DNA of 50,358 nt, from positions 183,486 through 233,843 of the forward strand of contig CAMART010000001.1 of NCBI GenBank assembly GCA_945860705.1. The letters run 5' to 3'. A program made the position numbers and the translations under genes. This DNA is from Chitinophaga pinensis. Lineage in GTDB: Bacteria > Bacteroidota > Bacteroidia > Chitinophagales > CAMDFR01. The notes below the pieces were generated by a model, which made no database searches, was not told the origin of the DNA, and saw only the letters and a program-made list of their open reading frames with translations. Positions 26,482 through 35,035 of this stretch are shown here, piece after piece. The stretch's first letter is position 1. Each line of letters opens with the position of its first letter.

Positions 26482-28269
26482 CTATTTACCAAAATCTGGA
26501 TTCATTCTAAATTCTTTCTCAAAAAATCCAGGTCTTAATACATATGTTTTTGCACCTTCAAATCTTTTATGTATAAAAATTCTATTTTTTGGAGATGATA
26601 CAAATATATAAGGCACTTGATCTGAAATAATTTTTTGCATTTGTTTATAATACTCATTTCTTTTTTCTTCATTCAATTCGTATCTTATTTTTTCTATTAG
26701 TTGATCTGTTTCTACTGAACCAAATCCAACATAGTTACTTCCGCCATTGTATGACTCGGTATGCCAGATTTGTTTCATATCGTCTAATTGATGACTACCA
26801 ACCCAAGCTCCAAAATAGATTTCAAAATTATGTCTTTTTGTATCATCAATAAATACTGTCCACTCTTTAGTAGTAGTAGTAATACCAACACCAGCAGATT
26901 TGCACCATTCTTGAAGCATAGATGCTATTTTATCTGCAGAAGGGTTTCCAGATGGATATTTTAATTCGAATGTTAAATCTACTTTTTTGCCATCAATCAT
27001 TTTGTCTCTCATACCATCCCCGTCACTATCTTTCCAACCAGCTTCATCAAGTAATGCTGTCGCTTTTGCAACATCATAAGGTATTGGAGTTATATCTTTA
27101 TTATAGTATGGTTTCATAAAACTGATAGGACCAGTAACTCTTCTAGCCATTCCATATGATACTACCTTTATTATTTTATCTACATCTACCAAATATGATA
27201 ACGCTTGTCTTACTTTCACATCAGAAAGCTTGTTGTTTCTCATGTTCAATCCAAAATATGAATAAGCAAACTGATCTGGTTTATGTGCTTCGTATTTATC
27301 TGTAACTGATTTTGTTTTTTCTAAATCTAAAAAGTCTTTAGCAGGTATCCCTTGATGGATATCTATTTTTTCTCCTAGCAATGAAGATTTTGCTGAAGCC
27401 TCATCTATGATGATTTCATAAGTAATTTTTGTTGGGTTTGCCTCAAAACCATATACCTTACCTTTTAATTGGTCTCCCCACCAGCTTGCTTTTCTTTTCA
27501 AAACTATTCTCTGTCCAGTCACCCATTCACTCATCACATATGGACCACAACCTACTATGTTTTTAGGTTCTCTACCTGTTGCTTCTTTATTAAAGCTTTC
27601 AGCAAACTTTATAATATCTGGGTTTCCTTTTAATGCACCTAGTCTAGCTGGATCGTTCAATTCTTTGATAGTGAATTTTTTCATAATTCCATTTGGGTCA
27701 TATGCATACTCTGGTATTACTACTACTCCTGAATTTTCTTCAGCAGTGAAATATTTTTCTTTACAATAAAAAGTAAATTTTCTAGGATTTGATGGGTCTA
27801 CAACTACATCGCTAATAAATTCAAAATAAGGTCTGATGTTTTCACAATCTGTTTTTGGATTTTTTAATGCTTTCATTGTAAAAACAACATCGCTTGCAAG
27901 TATTGGAGTTCCGTTGTCCCATTTAGCTTCTGGTCTTAGTTCATATGCTAGAGACATTCCTCCTTTATATTCACCTTCAGTAAGCTCTGTTACTACTGGT
28001 CTTCCTATTGCTAATGAACCTACTAATTCTAAAGTATTTGGGTCTGTCTCCAACAAGCCCATAAATATATTTGACTCTACATATCTTGAGTTTGCACTTG
28101 AAGAAGTATATGGATTTATTTTATCACAATCTGCAGATTCTCTTATTATCACTTCATTTATTCCTGCTCTTTGGCATTTTACGCCACTTCCTTTTTTTCC
28201 GCCTCCACAAGATGATAATATGATAATACTTATTAATAGAATACTAATTTGTGATATTACTTTCTTCAT
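26482..28269 (-). CDS. Peptide-binding lipoprotein of ABC importer (family 5, OppA/DppA-like)
   Basis: A 595-residue solute-binding protein. The N-terminus is a lipoprotein signal ending IILSSCGGG (Cys21). The binding fold shows typical family-5 segments: NPYTSSSANSRYVESNIFMGL, AKWDNGTPILASDVVFTMKAL, GCGPYVMSEWVTGQRIVLKR and VRQALSYLVDVDKI. It begins the operon with the two enlarged permeases. A strong Bacteroidota promoter lies upstream (28310-28340). A paralogue with clear similarity throughout is encoded at 42631. Confidence 0.92.
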   Translation of the reverse strand: MKKVISQISILLISIIILSSCGGGKKGSGVKCQRAGINEVIIRESADCDKINPYTSSSANSRYVESNIFMGLLETDPNTLELVGSLAIGRPVVTELTEGEYKGGMSLAYELRPEAKWDNGTPILASDVVFTMKALKNPKTDCENIRPYFEFISDVVVDPSNPRKFTFYCKEKYFTAEENSGVVVIPEYAYDPNGIMKKFTIKELNDPARLGALKGNPDIIKFAESFNKEATGREPKNIVGCGPYVMSEWVTGQRIVLKRKASWWGDQLKGKVYGFEANPTKITYEIIIDEASAKSSLLGEKIDIHQGIPAKDFLDLEKTKSVTDKYEAHKPDQFAYSYFGLNMRNNKLSDVKVRQALSYLVDVDKIIKVVSYGMARRVTGPISFMKPYYNKDITPIPYDVAKATALLDEAGWKDSDGDGMRDKMIDGKKVDLTFELKYPSGNPSADKIASMLQEWCKSAGVGITTTTKEWTVFIDDTKRHNFEIYFGAWVGSHQLDDMKQIWHTESYNGGSNYVGFGSVETDQLIEKIRYELNEEKRNEYYKQMQKIISDQVPYIFVSSPKNRIFIHKRFEGAKTYVLRPGFFEKEFRMNPDFGK

Positions 28270-28309
28270 TGCTATTTGTAATTAGTTTTTATGTTTAAAA
28301 ATGAGTTGC

Positions 28310-28340
28310 CAAAGATAATTGATATTATCATTATAACAAA
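28310..28340 (-). promoter_or_regulatory. Promoter of the peptide importer operon
   Basis: On the minus strand TTTG (28340-28337) is followed after 19 bases by TATCTTTG (28317-28310), an exact fit to the Bacteroidota -33/-7 pattern. The leader to the ATG at 28269 is about 35 bases. Confidence 0.65.
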
Positions 28341-28389
28341 TTTGCTTATTTAGATGTTATAGATATATTTATGTCTTTAATTCTTTTCT

Positions 28390-29295
28390 ATGAAAAAAAT
28401 TCTTATAACAGGAGCTTCCGGCTTTTTAGCAAACTCTTTGATTCTACATCTATTGAGCAAGGGTTATATTGTACATACTTTGAGTAGAAAAAGAATAGAA
28501 AATGAACAAATTCGTTCATATATATGGGATATTGATAGTAAAAAAATAGAAATAGAAGCTTTTGAAGGCATTGATGCCCTTATTCATCTAGCTGGTGAAA
28601 ACATTGGAGATAAGTCTTGGACCGACTCTAGAAAAAAGGCCATTATAGATAGTAGAGTAAAAAGTACAGAATTAATTCATGATGTTTTGACTAAAAATAA
28701 AATACCCCTCAAATGCTATATAGGAGCATCTGCTAGTGGGTATTATGGTAATAGAGGCGATGCACCACTTGACGAGAATGCTTCTTCAGGAACAAATTTT
28801 CTCGCTGAAACCTGTATCAAATGGGAAAATGCTCATCATTTAATCGCTCCATTTGCTGATAGGCATATTATTATACGTATTCCTGTAGTGCTTGACTCCA
28901 AACAAGGTGCCTTACCAAAAATGCTTATGACTTTGCCTTTTGCTCTCAATTATTTTGGAAATGGAATGCAGTTTATGCCTTGGGTGCATATAAAAGATTT
29001 GTTAAGCATCTTTACATTTTTTGTAGAAAATGAAAAAACACAAGGCATATACAATGTCAACCATCCTCAAGTATTAAACAATAAGGAATTTACAACTACC
29101 ATAGCTCAACTTAAAAAACCATTAAGTCCGCTATTGCCCATTCCAAGTTTTATGCTAAAAATAATCATGGGCGAGAGTGCTTCACTTGTGCTAGATGGAC
29201 AGCTTGTCAATAGCCAAAAACTTATAAATGCTGGATACAAATTCCAATTTGAAAATTTGAAAACTGCCTTACAGGATATTTTTAATAAGAAATAG
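28390..29295 (+). CDS. TIGR01777-family NAD(P)-dependent epimerase
   Basis: A 301-residue extended SDR protein. The Rossmann motif is ITGASGFLANS at 6-16: the usual third Gly of TGxxGxxG is Ala here. HLAGENIGDKSW (66-77) and SASGYYGNRGD are hallmarks of the TIGR01777/DUF1731 (YfcH-like) family, whose substrate is unknown. The C-terminal DUF1731 region is present (PLPIPSF-like segment LSPLLPIPSFMLKII). Cytoplasmic. It is followed 24 bases later by lptC. Confidence 0.88.
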   Translation: MKKILITGASGFLANSLILHLLSKGYIVHTLSRKRIENEQIRSYIWDIDSKKIEIEAFEGIDALIHLAGENIGDKSWTDSRKKAIIDSRVKSTELIHDVLTKNKIPLKCYIGASASGYYGNRGDAPLDENASSGTNFLAETCIKWENAHHLIAPFADRHIIIRIPVVLDSKQGALPKMLMTLPFALNYFGNGMQFMPWVHIKDLLSIFTFFVENEKTQGIYNVNHPQVLNNKEFTTTIAQLKKPLSPLLPIPSFMLKIIMGESASLVLDGQLVNSQKLINAGYKFQFENLKTALQDIFNKK

Positions 29296-29319
29296 AATAG
29301 ACTTATCTTTACACCCTCA

Positions 29320-29883
29320 ATGAAATACACTTCTATAATTTATTTATCCCTATTCATCGTGCTTATTACTAGTGCTTGTGTCAACGATTTGAAAAAAATA
29401 GATGAAATAGCCTCACAAAAAGACCTCGGACAAGAAGTAGGCAAAAATGTAGAAGTGCTAGTTAGTAATGACGGTATCATGCGTATGAAAATCACTGCTA
29501 CCGAAACCGTTCATCACACTCAAGGTAAAACCTATACGGAGTTTCCCAAAGGAATAAAAGCATACTCCTATAACCCTAATGGAAATATAGAAAGCTCACT
29601 CACTGCAAAATATGCAGTGCTCGACGAAGTGAGTGGCCAAATACAGGGCATGACTGCCAAAAACGATGTAGTGGTAGTAAATGCTAAAGGAGAAAAACTA
29701 AATACTGAAGAACTTCAATGGAACCAACAACAAAAAATGATTCACACTGTAGGGTTTGTAAAAATAACCACTCCAGAACAAATCATCTATGGAAAGGGTT
29801 TAGATGCTAAGGAAGATTTTAGTGAGTATACGATACTAGAAGTGACAGGCAAAGTAAAAGTAAATAGTAGTGAGATCCCATAA
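29320..29883 (+). CDS. lptC: LPS export lipoprotein LptC
   Basis: A 187-residue lipoprotein (signal ends LITSAC, Cys20) with the LptC/OstA-like beta-jellyroll: ESSLTAKYAVLDEVSGQIQGM, then ELQWNQQQKMIHTVGFVKI and IIYGKGLDAKEDFSEY. It bridges the LptBFG ABC transporter to LptA in LPS transport. In Bacteroidota it is a lipoprotein rather than a membrane-helix protein, as seen here. It is followed by a 7-bp repeat array and then the small membrane protein and CNNM gene, a familiar order in the phylum. Confidence 0.88.
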   Translation: MKYTSIIYLSLFIVLITSACVNDLKKIDEIASQKDLGQEVGKNVEVLVSNDGIMRMKITATETVHHTQGKTYTEFPKGIKAYSYNPNGNIESSLTAKYAVLDEVSGQIQGMTAKNDVVVVNAKGEKLNTEELQWNQQQKMIHTVGFVKITTPEQIIYGKGLDAKEDFSEYTILEVTGKVKVNSSEIP

Positions 29884-29885
29884 AC

Positions 29886-29906
29886 TAGATACTAGATTTT
29901 AGATTT
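29886..29906 (+). repeat. Short 7-bp repeat array after lptC
   Basis: Three 7-base units (TAGATAC, then TAGATTT twice) in exact register, starting 2 bases after the lptC stop codon and in the same orientation as the gene. It matches the TAGATnn units found at three other loci in this window. Confidence 0.55.
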
Positions 29907-29928
29907 ATAAATCAAGAAAATATATAAA

Positions 29929-30156
29929 ATGAAAATATTACAAATCTTTGAAAGAATGTGGTTGGTGGCTTTTGGCTTATCGATTTTTGTAGCCATATTT
30001 AATGTGTTTAAATATCAGAAATTTGACAACCATGTATACATGCCTATTGTGTGTGGTATTTTATGTGTTTTTCTTTGGAGAAATTTAAAAAGTCAGCGAA
30101 AGTTTTCGGAGAAAATGCAAAGTCAAAACGAGGATGTAGATAAAAAAGAGGAATAG
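29929..30156 (+). CDS. Small two-helix membrane protein
   Basis: A 75-residue protein with two membrane helices (about 11-26 and 37-51) and a charged C-terminal tail rich in Lys, Glu and Gln. It sits between lptC and the CNNM-type gene, all in one direction with short gaps, a position where Bacteroidota genomes often carry such a small conserved hypothetical. No functional motif. It is supported as a gene by its start, its membrane topology and its context. Confidence 0.7.
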   Translation: MKILQIFERMWLVAFGLSIFVAIFNVFKYQKFDNHVYMPIVCGILCVFLWRNLKSQRKFSEKMQSQNEDVDKKEE

Positions 30157-30189
30157 GGCTTTGTATAATTATCTATATTTGTAAAATAC

Positions 30190-31464
30190 ATGGATATTTT
30201 ACTTATTATTCTTATTCTCTTTGTTATTGCTTTTTTCTCAGGCATAGAAATCGCTTTTCTATCTGCCAATAGATTGAGAATAGAACTAGACAAAAATAAA
30301 GGCACGACATCTGGTAAAATTCTTTCTAAATTTAACGAACATAGACACGAATTTATAAGCACCCTACTTGTAGGACTCAATATAAGTATCATTATATTTG
30401 GTAGTGTGATGGCCAATTATTTAGTGCCTGAAAAGTTTTCGTTTTTACCTAAAAATAGTATTGCTTTATTGATCACTCAGACGATTATTACCACTGCTTT
30501 TGTATTGTTTTTGGGTGAGTTTTTTCCAAAAGCCCTTTTTAGAATAAATCCAGACAAAACACTTTCTTTTTTTGCTATTCCTCTAAAGTTTATACACGCT
30601 ATTCTATATCCTTTTACATGGGTTTTGGTCAAAGCTTCAAAGTTTTTTATGAAAACTTTTTTTGGTAAAGAGCTTGATGACCATCCAGAAGAATTTAGTG
30701 CTATAGACCTTGAATACCTAATAAAAGAAGTAACTACCAACTCCGAAAATCCAGAAGCTAAGGAAGAAGAGAACGATATTGATGCAGAGATTTTTGAAAA
30801 AGCACTCTACCTAAAAGATGTGAAAGTGCGAGAGTGTATGGTGCATCGTATGAAAATAGAAGCAGTGAATATTGAGTCGAATATAGAAGAGTTGACACAA
30901 AAATTTATTGACACACAGCACTCGAGAATTTTAGTATATGAAAATAATATTGATAATATAGTAGGCTATATTCATCATCAAGATTTATTTAAAAAACCTA
31001 AAGAAATAAAATCGTTGATACGTGCATCATTGAGTGTGCCTGAGACCAGTACTGCTAGAGACTTGCTCTATACTTTTATCAAAGACCGTAAAAACGTTGC
31101 AGTGGTGATAGATGAGTTTGGTGGCACAGCAGGTATTGTTACGCTTGAAGATTTGATAGAAGAAATTTTTGGTGAAATAGAAGACGAACATGATGTGATA
31201 GAACATACAGATACTGACTTACAAGATGGCACCTATATTTTTTCGGGTGATATGGAGATAGATTTTATCAATGAAAAATATGAACTAGATATTCCTTCCT
31301 CTGAAAGCTATGAAACACTAAATGGATATATATTATATGAACATGAATCTATACCGAGCTTAGATGAAGAAATAGTGATAGGAGACTACAGCTACAAAAT
31401 CACCGAAGCTGCCGATAATAAAATAATGAAAGTGTTAGTAAAACCTATAAACAAAGAATCTTAA
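30190..31464 (+). CDS. CNNM/CorC-type transporter (hemolysin C family)
   Basis: A 424-residue inner-membrane protein. The N-terminal DUF21 domain has three or four helices (about 1-150, with AFFSGIEIAFLSANRLRIE). Two CBS domains follow (about 210-330, with KVRECMVHRMKIEAV and VAVVIDEFGGTAGIVTLEDL), then a CorC_HlyC domain ending in an ordinary beta segment. Relatives act in Mg2+/Co2+ transport; GldE of gliding bacteria belongs to the same family, but the context does not prove GldE identity. Confidence 0.9.
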   Translation: MDILLIILILFVIAFFSGIEIAFLSANRLRIELDKNKGTTSGKILSKFNEHRHEFISTLLVGLNISIIIFGSVMANYLVPEKFSFLPKNSIALLITQTIITTAFVLFLGEFFPKALFRINPDKTLSFFAIPLKFIHAILYPFTWVLVKASKFFMKTFFGKELDDHPEEFSAIDLEYLIKEVTTNSENPEAKEEENDIDAEIFEKALYLKDVKVRECMVHRMKIEAVNIESNIEELTQKFIDTQHSRILVYENNIDNIVGYIHHQDLFKKPKEIKSLIRASLSVPETSTARDLLYTFIKDRKNVAVVIDEFGGTAGIVTLEDLIEEIFGEIEDEHDVIEHTDTDLQDGTYIFSGDMEIDFINEKYELDIPSSESYETLNGYILYEHESIPSLDEEIVIGDYSYKITEAADNKIMKVLVKPINKES

Positions 31465-31487
31465 CAAAACTCAAAAATATATTTTTT

Positions 31488-32453
31488 ATGTCATTGGAAA
31501 AATACGCAGTACAAAATCAAAAAGATACCCGCTCTGGATTTGGCGAAGCTATGGTAGAACTTGGTAGAATCAATCCTAATGTAGTGGCTCTTTGTGCAGA
31601 TCTTACTGGTTCATTGAAATTAGAAGAATTTGAAAAAGAATTTCCAGAAAGGTTTATTCAATGCGGTATAGCAGAATCTAACATGATAGGCGTTGCGGCT
31701 GGATTAGCGATTGATGATAAAATTCCTTTTGCTACTACATTTGCAAATTTTGGTACCGGCAGAGTCTATGATCAGATACGTCAATCAGTAGCTTATTCAG
31801 GCAAAAATGTAAAAATTTGTTGTTCGCATGCCGGACTTACACTAGGCGAAGACGGGGCTACTCACCAAATATTAGAGGATATTGGTTTGATGCAAATGCT
31901 CCCGGGTTTTACGGTTATTAATCCATGTGATTTTAATCAAACCAAACTTGCTACACTTGCAATAGCAGATCATGTAGGTCCAGTATACTTAAGATTTGGC
32001 AGACCAAAATGGCCTAACTTCATACCACTCAATGAAAAATTTGAAATAGGTAAGGCTATAAAAATGCAAGAAGGAAATGATGTTACCATCATTGCTACTG
32101 GACATATGGTATGGAAAAGTATGGAAGCAACCAAAGCTTTAGAAGAAAAAGGAATCAGTGTAGAACTGATAAATATTCATACCATTAAACCATTGGATGA
32201 ATCAGCAGTCATAGAATCTGTAAGCAAAACAAAATGTGTAGTAATAGCAGAGGAACATCAACGATTGGGAGGATTGGGAGCTACAGTATCTCAACTACTA
32301 AGTCAGAAATTTCCTTGTCCAGCAGAGTTTGTAGCAGTGAATGATAGCTTTGGCGAAAGTGGTACACCAGATCAACTACTTACAAAATATGGCTTAGATG
32401 CAGTGAATATAGTAGATGCCGTACAAAAAGTAATTGCTAGAAAAAACGCTTAA
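31488..32453 (+). CDS. Transketolase, C-terminal subunit
   Basis: A 321-residue cytoplasmic protein with the pyrimidine-binding and C-terminal domains of transketolase. Key segments are QCGIAESNMIGVAAGLA (catalytic Glu63), TFANFGTGRVYDQIRQS, SHAGLTLGEDGATHQ and GPVYLRFGRPKWP. Split transketolases need a separate N-terminal (TPP diphosphate-binding) subunit, which is usually an adjacent gene; none is present here. It follows the CNNM gene with a 23-base gap. A related DXP-synthase or acetoin-type role is less likely given the motifs. Confidence 0.85.
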   Translation: MSLEKYAVQNQKDTRSGFGEAMVELGRINPNVVALCADLTGSLKLEEFEKEFPERFIQCGIAESNMIGVAAGLAIDDKIPFATTFANFGTGRVYDQIRQSVAYSGKNVKICCSHAGLTLGEDGATHQILEDIGLMQMLPGFTVINPCDFNQTKLATLAIADHVGPVYLRFGRPKWPNFIPLNEKFEIGKAIKMQEGNDVTIIATGHMVWKSMEATKALEEKGISVELINIHTIKPLDESAVIESVSKTKCVVIAEEHQRLGGLGATVSQLLSQKFPCPAEFVAVNDSFGESGTPDQLLTKYGLDAVNIVDAVQKVIARKNA

Positions 32454-32494
32454 TACATACATTTTGGGTTGCCTTTTATTTAGTGTTTACCCAT

Positions 32495-33052
32495 ATGACA
32501 GATAAAGAAATATTAGATTTATTTACTGAAAAAGCCAATAAAGAAAAGGCTTTTAATCTATTGGTGACTAAATACCAACAAAAAATTTATTATCAAATTC
32601 GTAGAATACTTATACATCATGAAGATACTAATGATGTAATGCAAAATGTATTTATAAAAGTATGGACTAGTATAGAAAATTTTAGACAAGAAGCACAACT
32701 TTCGACTTGGCTCTATCGAATTTCTTACAATGAAACTATGACTTTTATATCAAAAAGAAAAAAAGAAAATACCTTTTCTTTTGAGGAAAACGAAGAAGCT
32801 GAAAAGAAAAATAATAGCATAAAAAACACCTTGAAATCGGATGAAGATTTTGATGGAGACGAAATACAACTTAAGCTACAAACCGCTATAGGGTTGCTTC
32901 CTGACAAACAAAAAATTGTATTCACCATGCGTTATTATGATGAAATAAAATATGAAGAAATGGCGGAAATACTTCATACTTCTGTTGGTGCACTCAAGGC
33001 AAGCTACCATCATGCAGTGAAAAAAATAGAGGAATATTTAAAGAATGATTAA
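32495..33052 (+). CDS. ECF RNA polymerase sigma factor
   Basis: A 185-residue sigma-70 family factor. Region 2 (about 20-90, with DVMQNVFIKVWTSIENFR and LSTWLYRISYNETMTF) and region 4 (about 125-180, with LPDKQKIVFTMRYYDEIKYEEMAEIL) are present; a charged linker of about 40 residues separates them. I choose ATG at 32495 (MTDKEILDLF); a GTG 12 bases earlier is possible. It leads a three-gene cluster with a single-helix membrane protein and a Spy-like protein, the usual Bacteroidota ECF regulatory set. Confidence 0.9.
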   Translation: MTDKEILDLFTEKANKEKAFNLLVTKYQQKIYYQIRRILIHHEDTNDVMQNVFIKVWTSIENFRQEAQLSTWLYRISYNETMTFISKRKKENTFSFEENEEAEKKNNSIKNTLKSDEDFDGDEIQLKLQTAIGLLPDKQKIVFTMRYYDEIKYEEMAEILHTSVGALKASYHHAVKKIEEYLKND

Positions 33053-33086
33053 ACCATTGATATCAATAACTATCTAAATAAGTACT

Positions 33087-33566
33087 ATGATGAATGAAGA
33101 AATAAATGATGATGACTTTGAATTAAATAATACACTCAAAGACTTAAAAAATAAAGAAGTTTTTAAGGTGCCTGATAGATATTTTGAAAATTTTCAAAAA
33201 AATATTTTAGCTGAAGCCAAAAAGGAAAAACAGACAAACAATATATTTTCATTATATAAACCAATACTAGCAGTAGCTGCAATTTTGACAGTAGTTTTTT
33301 TTGTTTATTATATATCGAAAAACAATCCGTCTGATAGTAGCATGACTTCTGAAAAACTTGGTAAAGAATTAGCAAAAATGGATAATACTAGTAAGGAAGA
33401 TTATTTGATATCTCATGTAGATGAAATAGATAACGATTTACTTAATACAAACACGAATACAAAAAATATTAATATATATATAAATGACAATGAATCTAAT
33501 AATGCAATATTAGATAATTTATTGGATGAAACTAGCGAAACAGAAATTAACAATTTAGACATATAA
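33087..33566 (+). CDS. Single-helix membrane protein, probable anti-sigma partner
   Basis: A 159-residue protein. Residues 1-55 are cytoplasmic and include FKVPDRYFENFQKNIL, a motif common in small proteins that follow ECF sigma genes in Bacteroidota. One membrane helix spans about 57-75 (YKPILAVAAILTVVFFVYYI). The periplasmic tail is acidic and Asn-rich. Its place right after the sigma gene (34-base gap) and 4 bases before the Spy-like gene suggests it holds or modulates the sigma factor; this role is inference. No ASD zinc motif is visible. Confidence 0.65.
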   Translation: MMNEEINDDDFELNNTLKDLKNKEVFKVPDRYFENFQKNILAEAKKEKQTNNIFSLYKPILAVAAILTVVFFVYYISKNNPSDSSMTSEKLGKELAKMDNTSKEDYLISHVDEIDNDLLNTNTNTKNINIYINDNESNNAILDNLLDETSETEINNLDI

Positions 33567-33570
33567 AAAG

Positions 33571-33993
33571 ATGAAAAAGATATTAATTACGTGTGTTTTG
33601 TTTATTGTATTTGCAAACGCATTTACTCAAAACACAACTGAAACAAAGAAAGAGAAAATAGAGGCTATGCGAAATGCCTATATTACTACTCAAATGGGAC
33701 TCAATAGTGAAGAAGCACAAAAATTTTGGCCCATATACAATGAGTATAAAAAAGAATTGTCAAGACTGGAAAATCCAAAGCTAGAGCTTGGAAAAACCAT
33801 TGAACAAATGACGGAGGCAGAAGCCAAACAGCTTATCTTTAAAGAGATAGAGCTCGAAAACCAACGATATCTTATCAATAAAAAATATATAGATAGGTTT
33901 CTATCTGTAATAAGCGCAAAGAAACTTATTAAGTTGAGAAAAGCCGAAAGAGAGTTCAAAAAAATATTGATAGAGCAACTCAAAAGCAGATAG
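33571..33993 (+). CDS. Spy/CpxP-like periplasmic sensor of ECF sigma
   Basis: A 140-residue exported protein with signal peptide (about 1-19). The mature part is helical with AYITTQMGLNSEEAQKFWPIYNEYKKEL, the pattern of the Bacteroidota sensor of ECF-type sigma factor family, similar in fold to Spy/CpxP (LTxxQ-like segment). It is third in the sigma cluster and presumably senses envelope stress and signals to the membrane partner. Confidence 0.75.
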   Translation: MKKILITCVLFIVFANAFTQNTTETKKEKIEAMRNAYITTQMGLNSEEAQKFWPIYNEYKKELSRLENPKLELGKTIEQMTEAEAKQLIFKEIELENQRYLINKKYIDRFLSVISAKKLIKLRKAEREFKKILIEQLKSR

Positions 33994-34067
33994 GCTTGAT
34001 ATTAACATAAGATTTATTTATATCTAAACTCTTGCATGTATAGTTAGTATTTAATTAATTTTACATA

Positions 34068-34877
34068 ATGTCTTTAAAAATTCATCATCTCAACTGTGCT
34101 TCATTATGTCCCATTACAGGAGATATGGTTTGCCATTGCTTATTAGTAGAATATACCGATGGCTTGATACTAATAGATACTGGACTGGGAACTAAAGACA
34201 TCACTGAAAAAAGCAAAAGACTGGATTTAGGTTTTAGGTTACTGGTGAGACCAAAGCTAGATATAGAAGAAACTGCACTCTATCAAATACAAAAAGTCGG
34301 CTATAAAAGAGAAGACGTAAAACATATAGTTCTCACACATTTGCACGTAGATCATGCAGGTGGAATTACTGATTTTCCTAGTGCTATGATTCATGCTCTG
34401 CGCTTGGAATATAGAAACATTTATAACAAAAATAAAATTCTGCCTGGTTATAGCAAAGAACAATTTAACAAGGAAATTAATTGGAAGATTCATGATGTGA
34501 TGGGCGAAAAATGGAATGGATTTAATAAAGTAAATATTCTTGAAGGCATAGATGATATATTACTTATCCCTCTGAGAGGCCACACTAATGGGCATTGTGG
34601 TATAGCTATAAACTCAACTGATGGATGGGTTTTGCATTGTGGCGATGCCTATTTTCATAGTGCTACAATTAAAAAAGGATTAAAAGAAACTCCTTTTAGT
34701 ATTAATTTATTTCAAAAATTAGTGGAATATAATAGTGAAACTAGATTAAGAAATCAGCACAGACTTCGTAAACTTTTTTTAGATAAAAAATCTGAAATAA
34801 AACTCATCTGCTCTCACGATACATCAGAGTATAACGCTTGCAATTGTGGTAAGAATCCTAATTTTATTTATGGCTAA
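34068..34877 (+). CDS. MBL-fold metallo-hydrolase
   Basis: A 269-residue cytoplasmic metallo-beta-lactamase-fold hydrolase. The metal motif HxHxDH is HLHVDHAGG at about 93-101; further ligands are expected in RGHTNGHCG, HCGDAYFH and the C-terminal CSHD. The N-terminus has CASLCPITGDMVCHCLLVEY, with several extra cysteines typical of a Bacteroidota subgroup. This branch includes quorum-quenching lactonases and glyoxalase-like enzymes; the substrate is unknown. Three hairpins follow the gene before the convergent reductase gene. Confidence 0.88.
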   Translation: MSLKIHHLNCASLCPITGDMVCHCLLVEYTDGLILIDTGLGTKDITEKSKRLDLGFRLLVRPKLDIEETALYQIQKVGYKREDVKHIVLTHLHVDHAGGITDFPSAMIHALRLEYRNIYNKNKILPGYSKEQFNKEINWKIHDVMGEKWNGFNKVNILEGIDDILLIPLRGHTNGHCGIAINSTDGWVLHCGDAYFHSATIKKGLKETPFSINLFQKLVEYNSETRLRNQHRLRKLFLDKKSEIKLICSHDTSEYNACNCGKNPNFIYG

Positions 34878-34883
34878 TACCAA

Positions 34884-35009
34884 ATTCAGCATTAGAAATG
34901 CTGAATCGTCAAAGTGTTTGTATTTCAATAAATATTAATTTATTGATACAAACACTAATACGGGATAAACCCAACTAACACGCTAGAATTTTCGCCCCGA
35001 AGTTTCGGG
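34884..35009. terminator. Three successive inverted repeats between convergent genes
   Basis: ATTCAGCAT/ATGCTGAAT (34884-34906), then long arms AGTGTTTGTA.../...TACAAACACT (34913-34956) with AATAAAT/ATTTATT inside, then CCCGAA/TTCGGG (34996-35009). They lie between the MBL gene and the convergent reductase gene and could serve as a bidirectional terminator or be part of a small palindromic repeat. Confidence 0.5.
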
Positions 35010-35035
35010 ACTCAAATCCTATCACATAATTTGGG

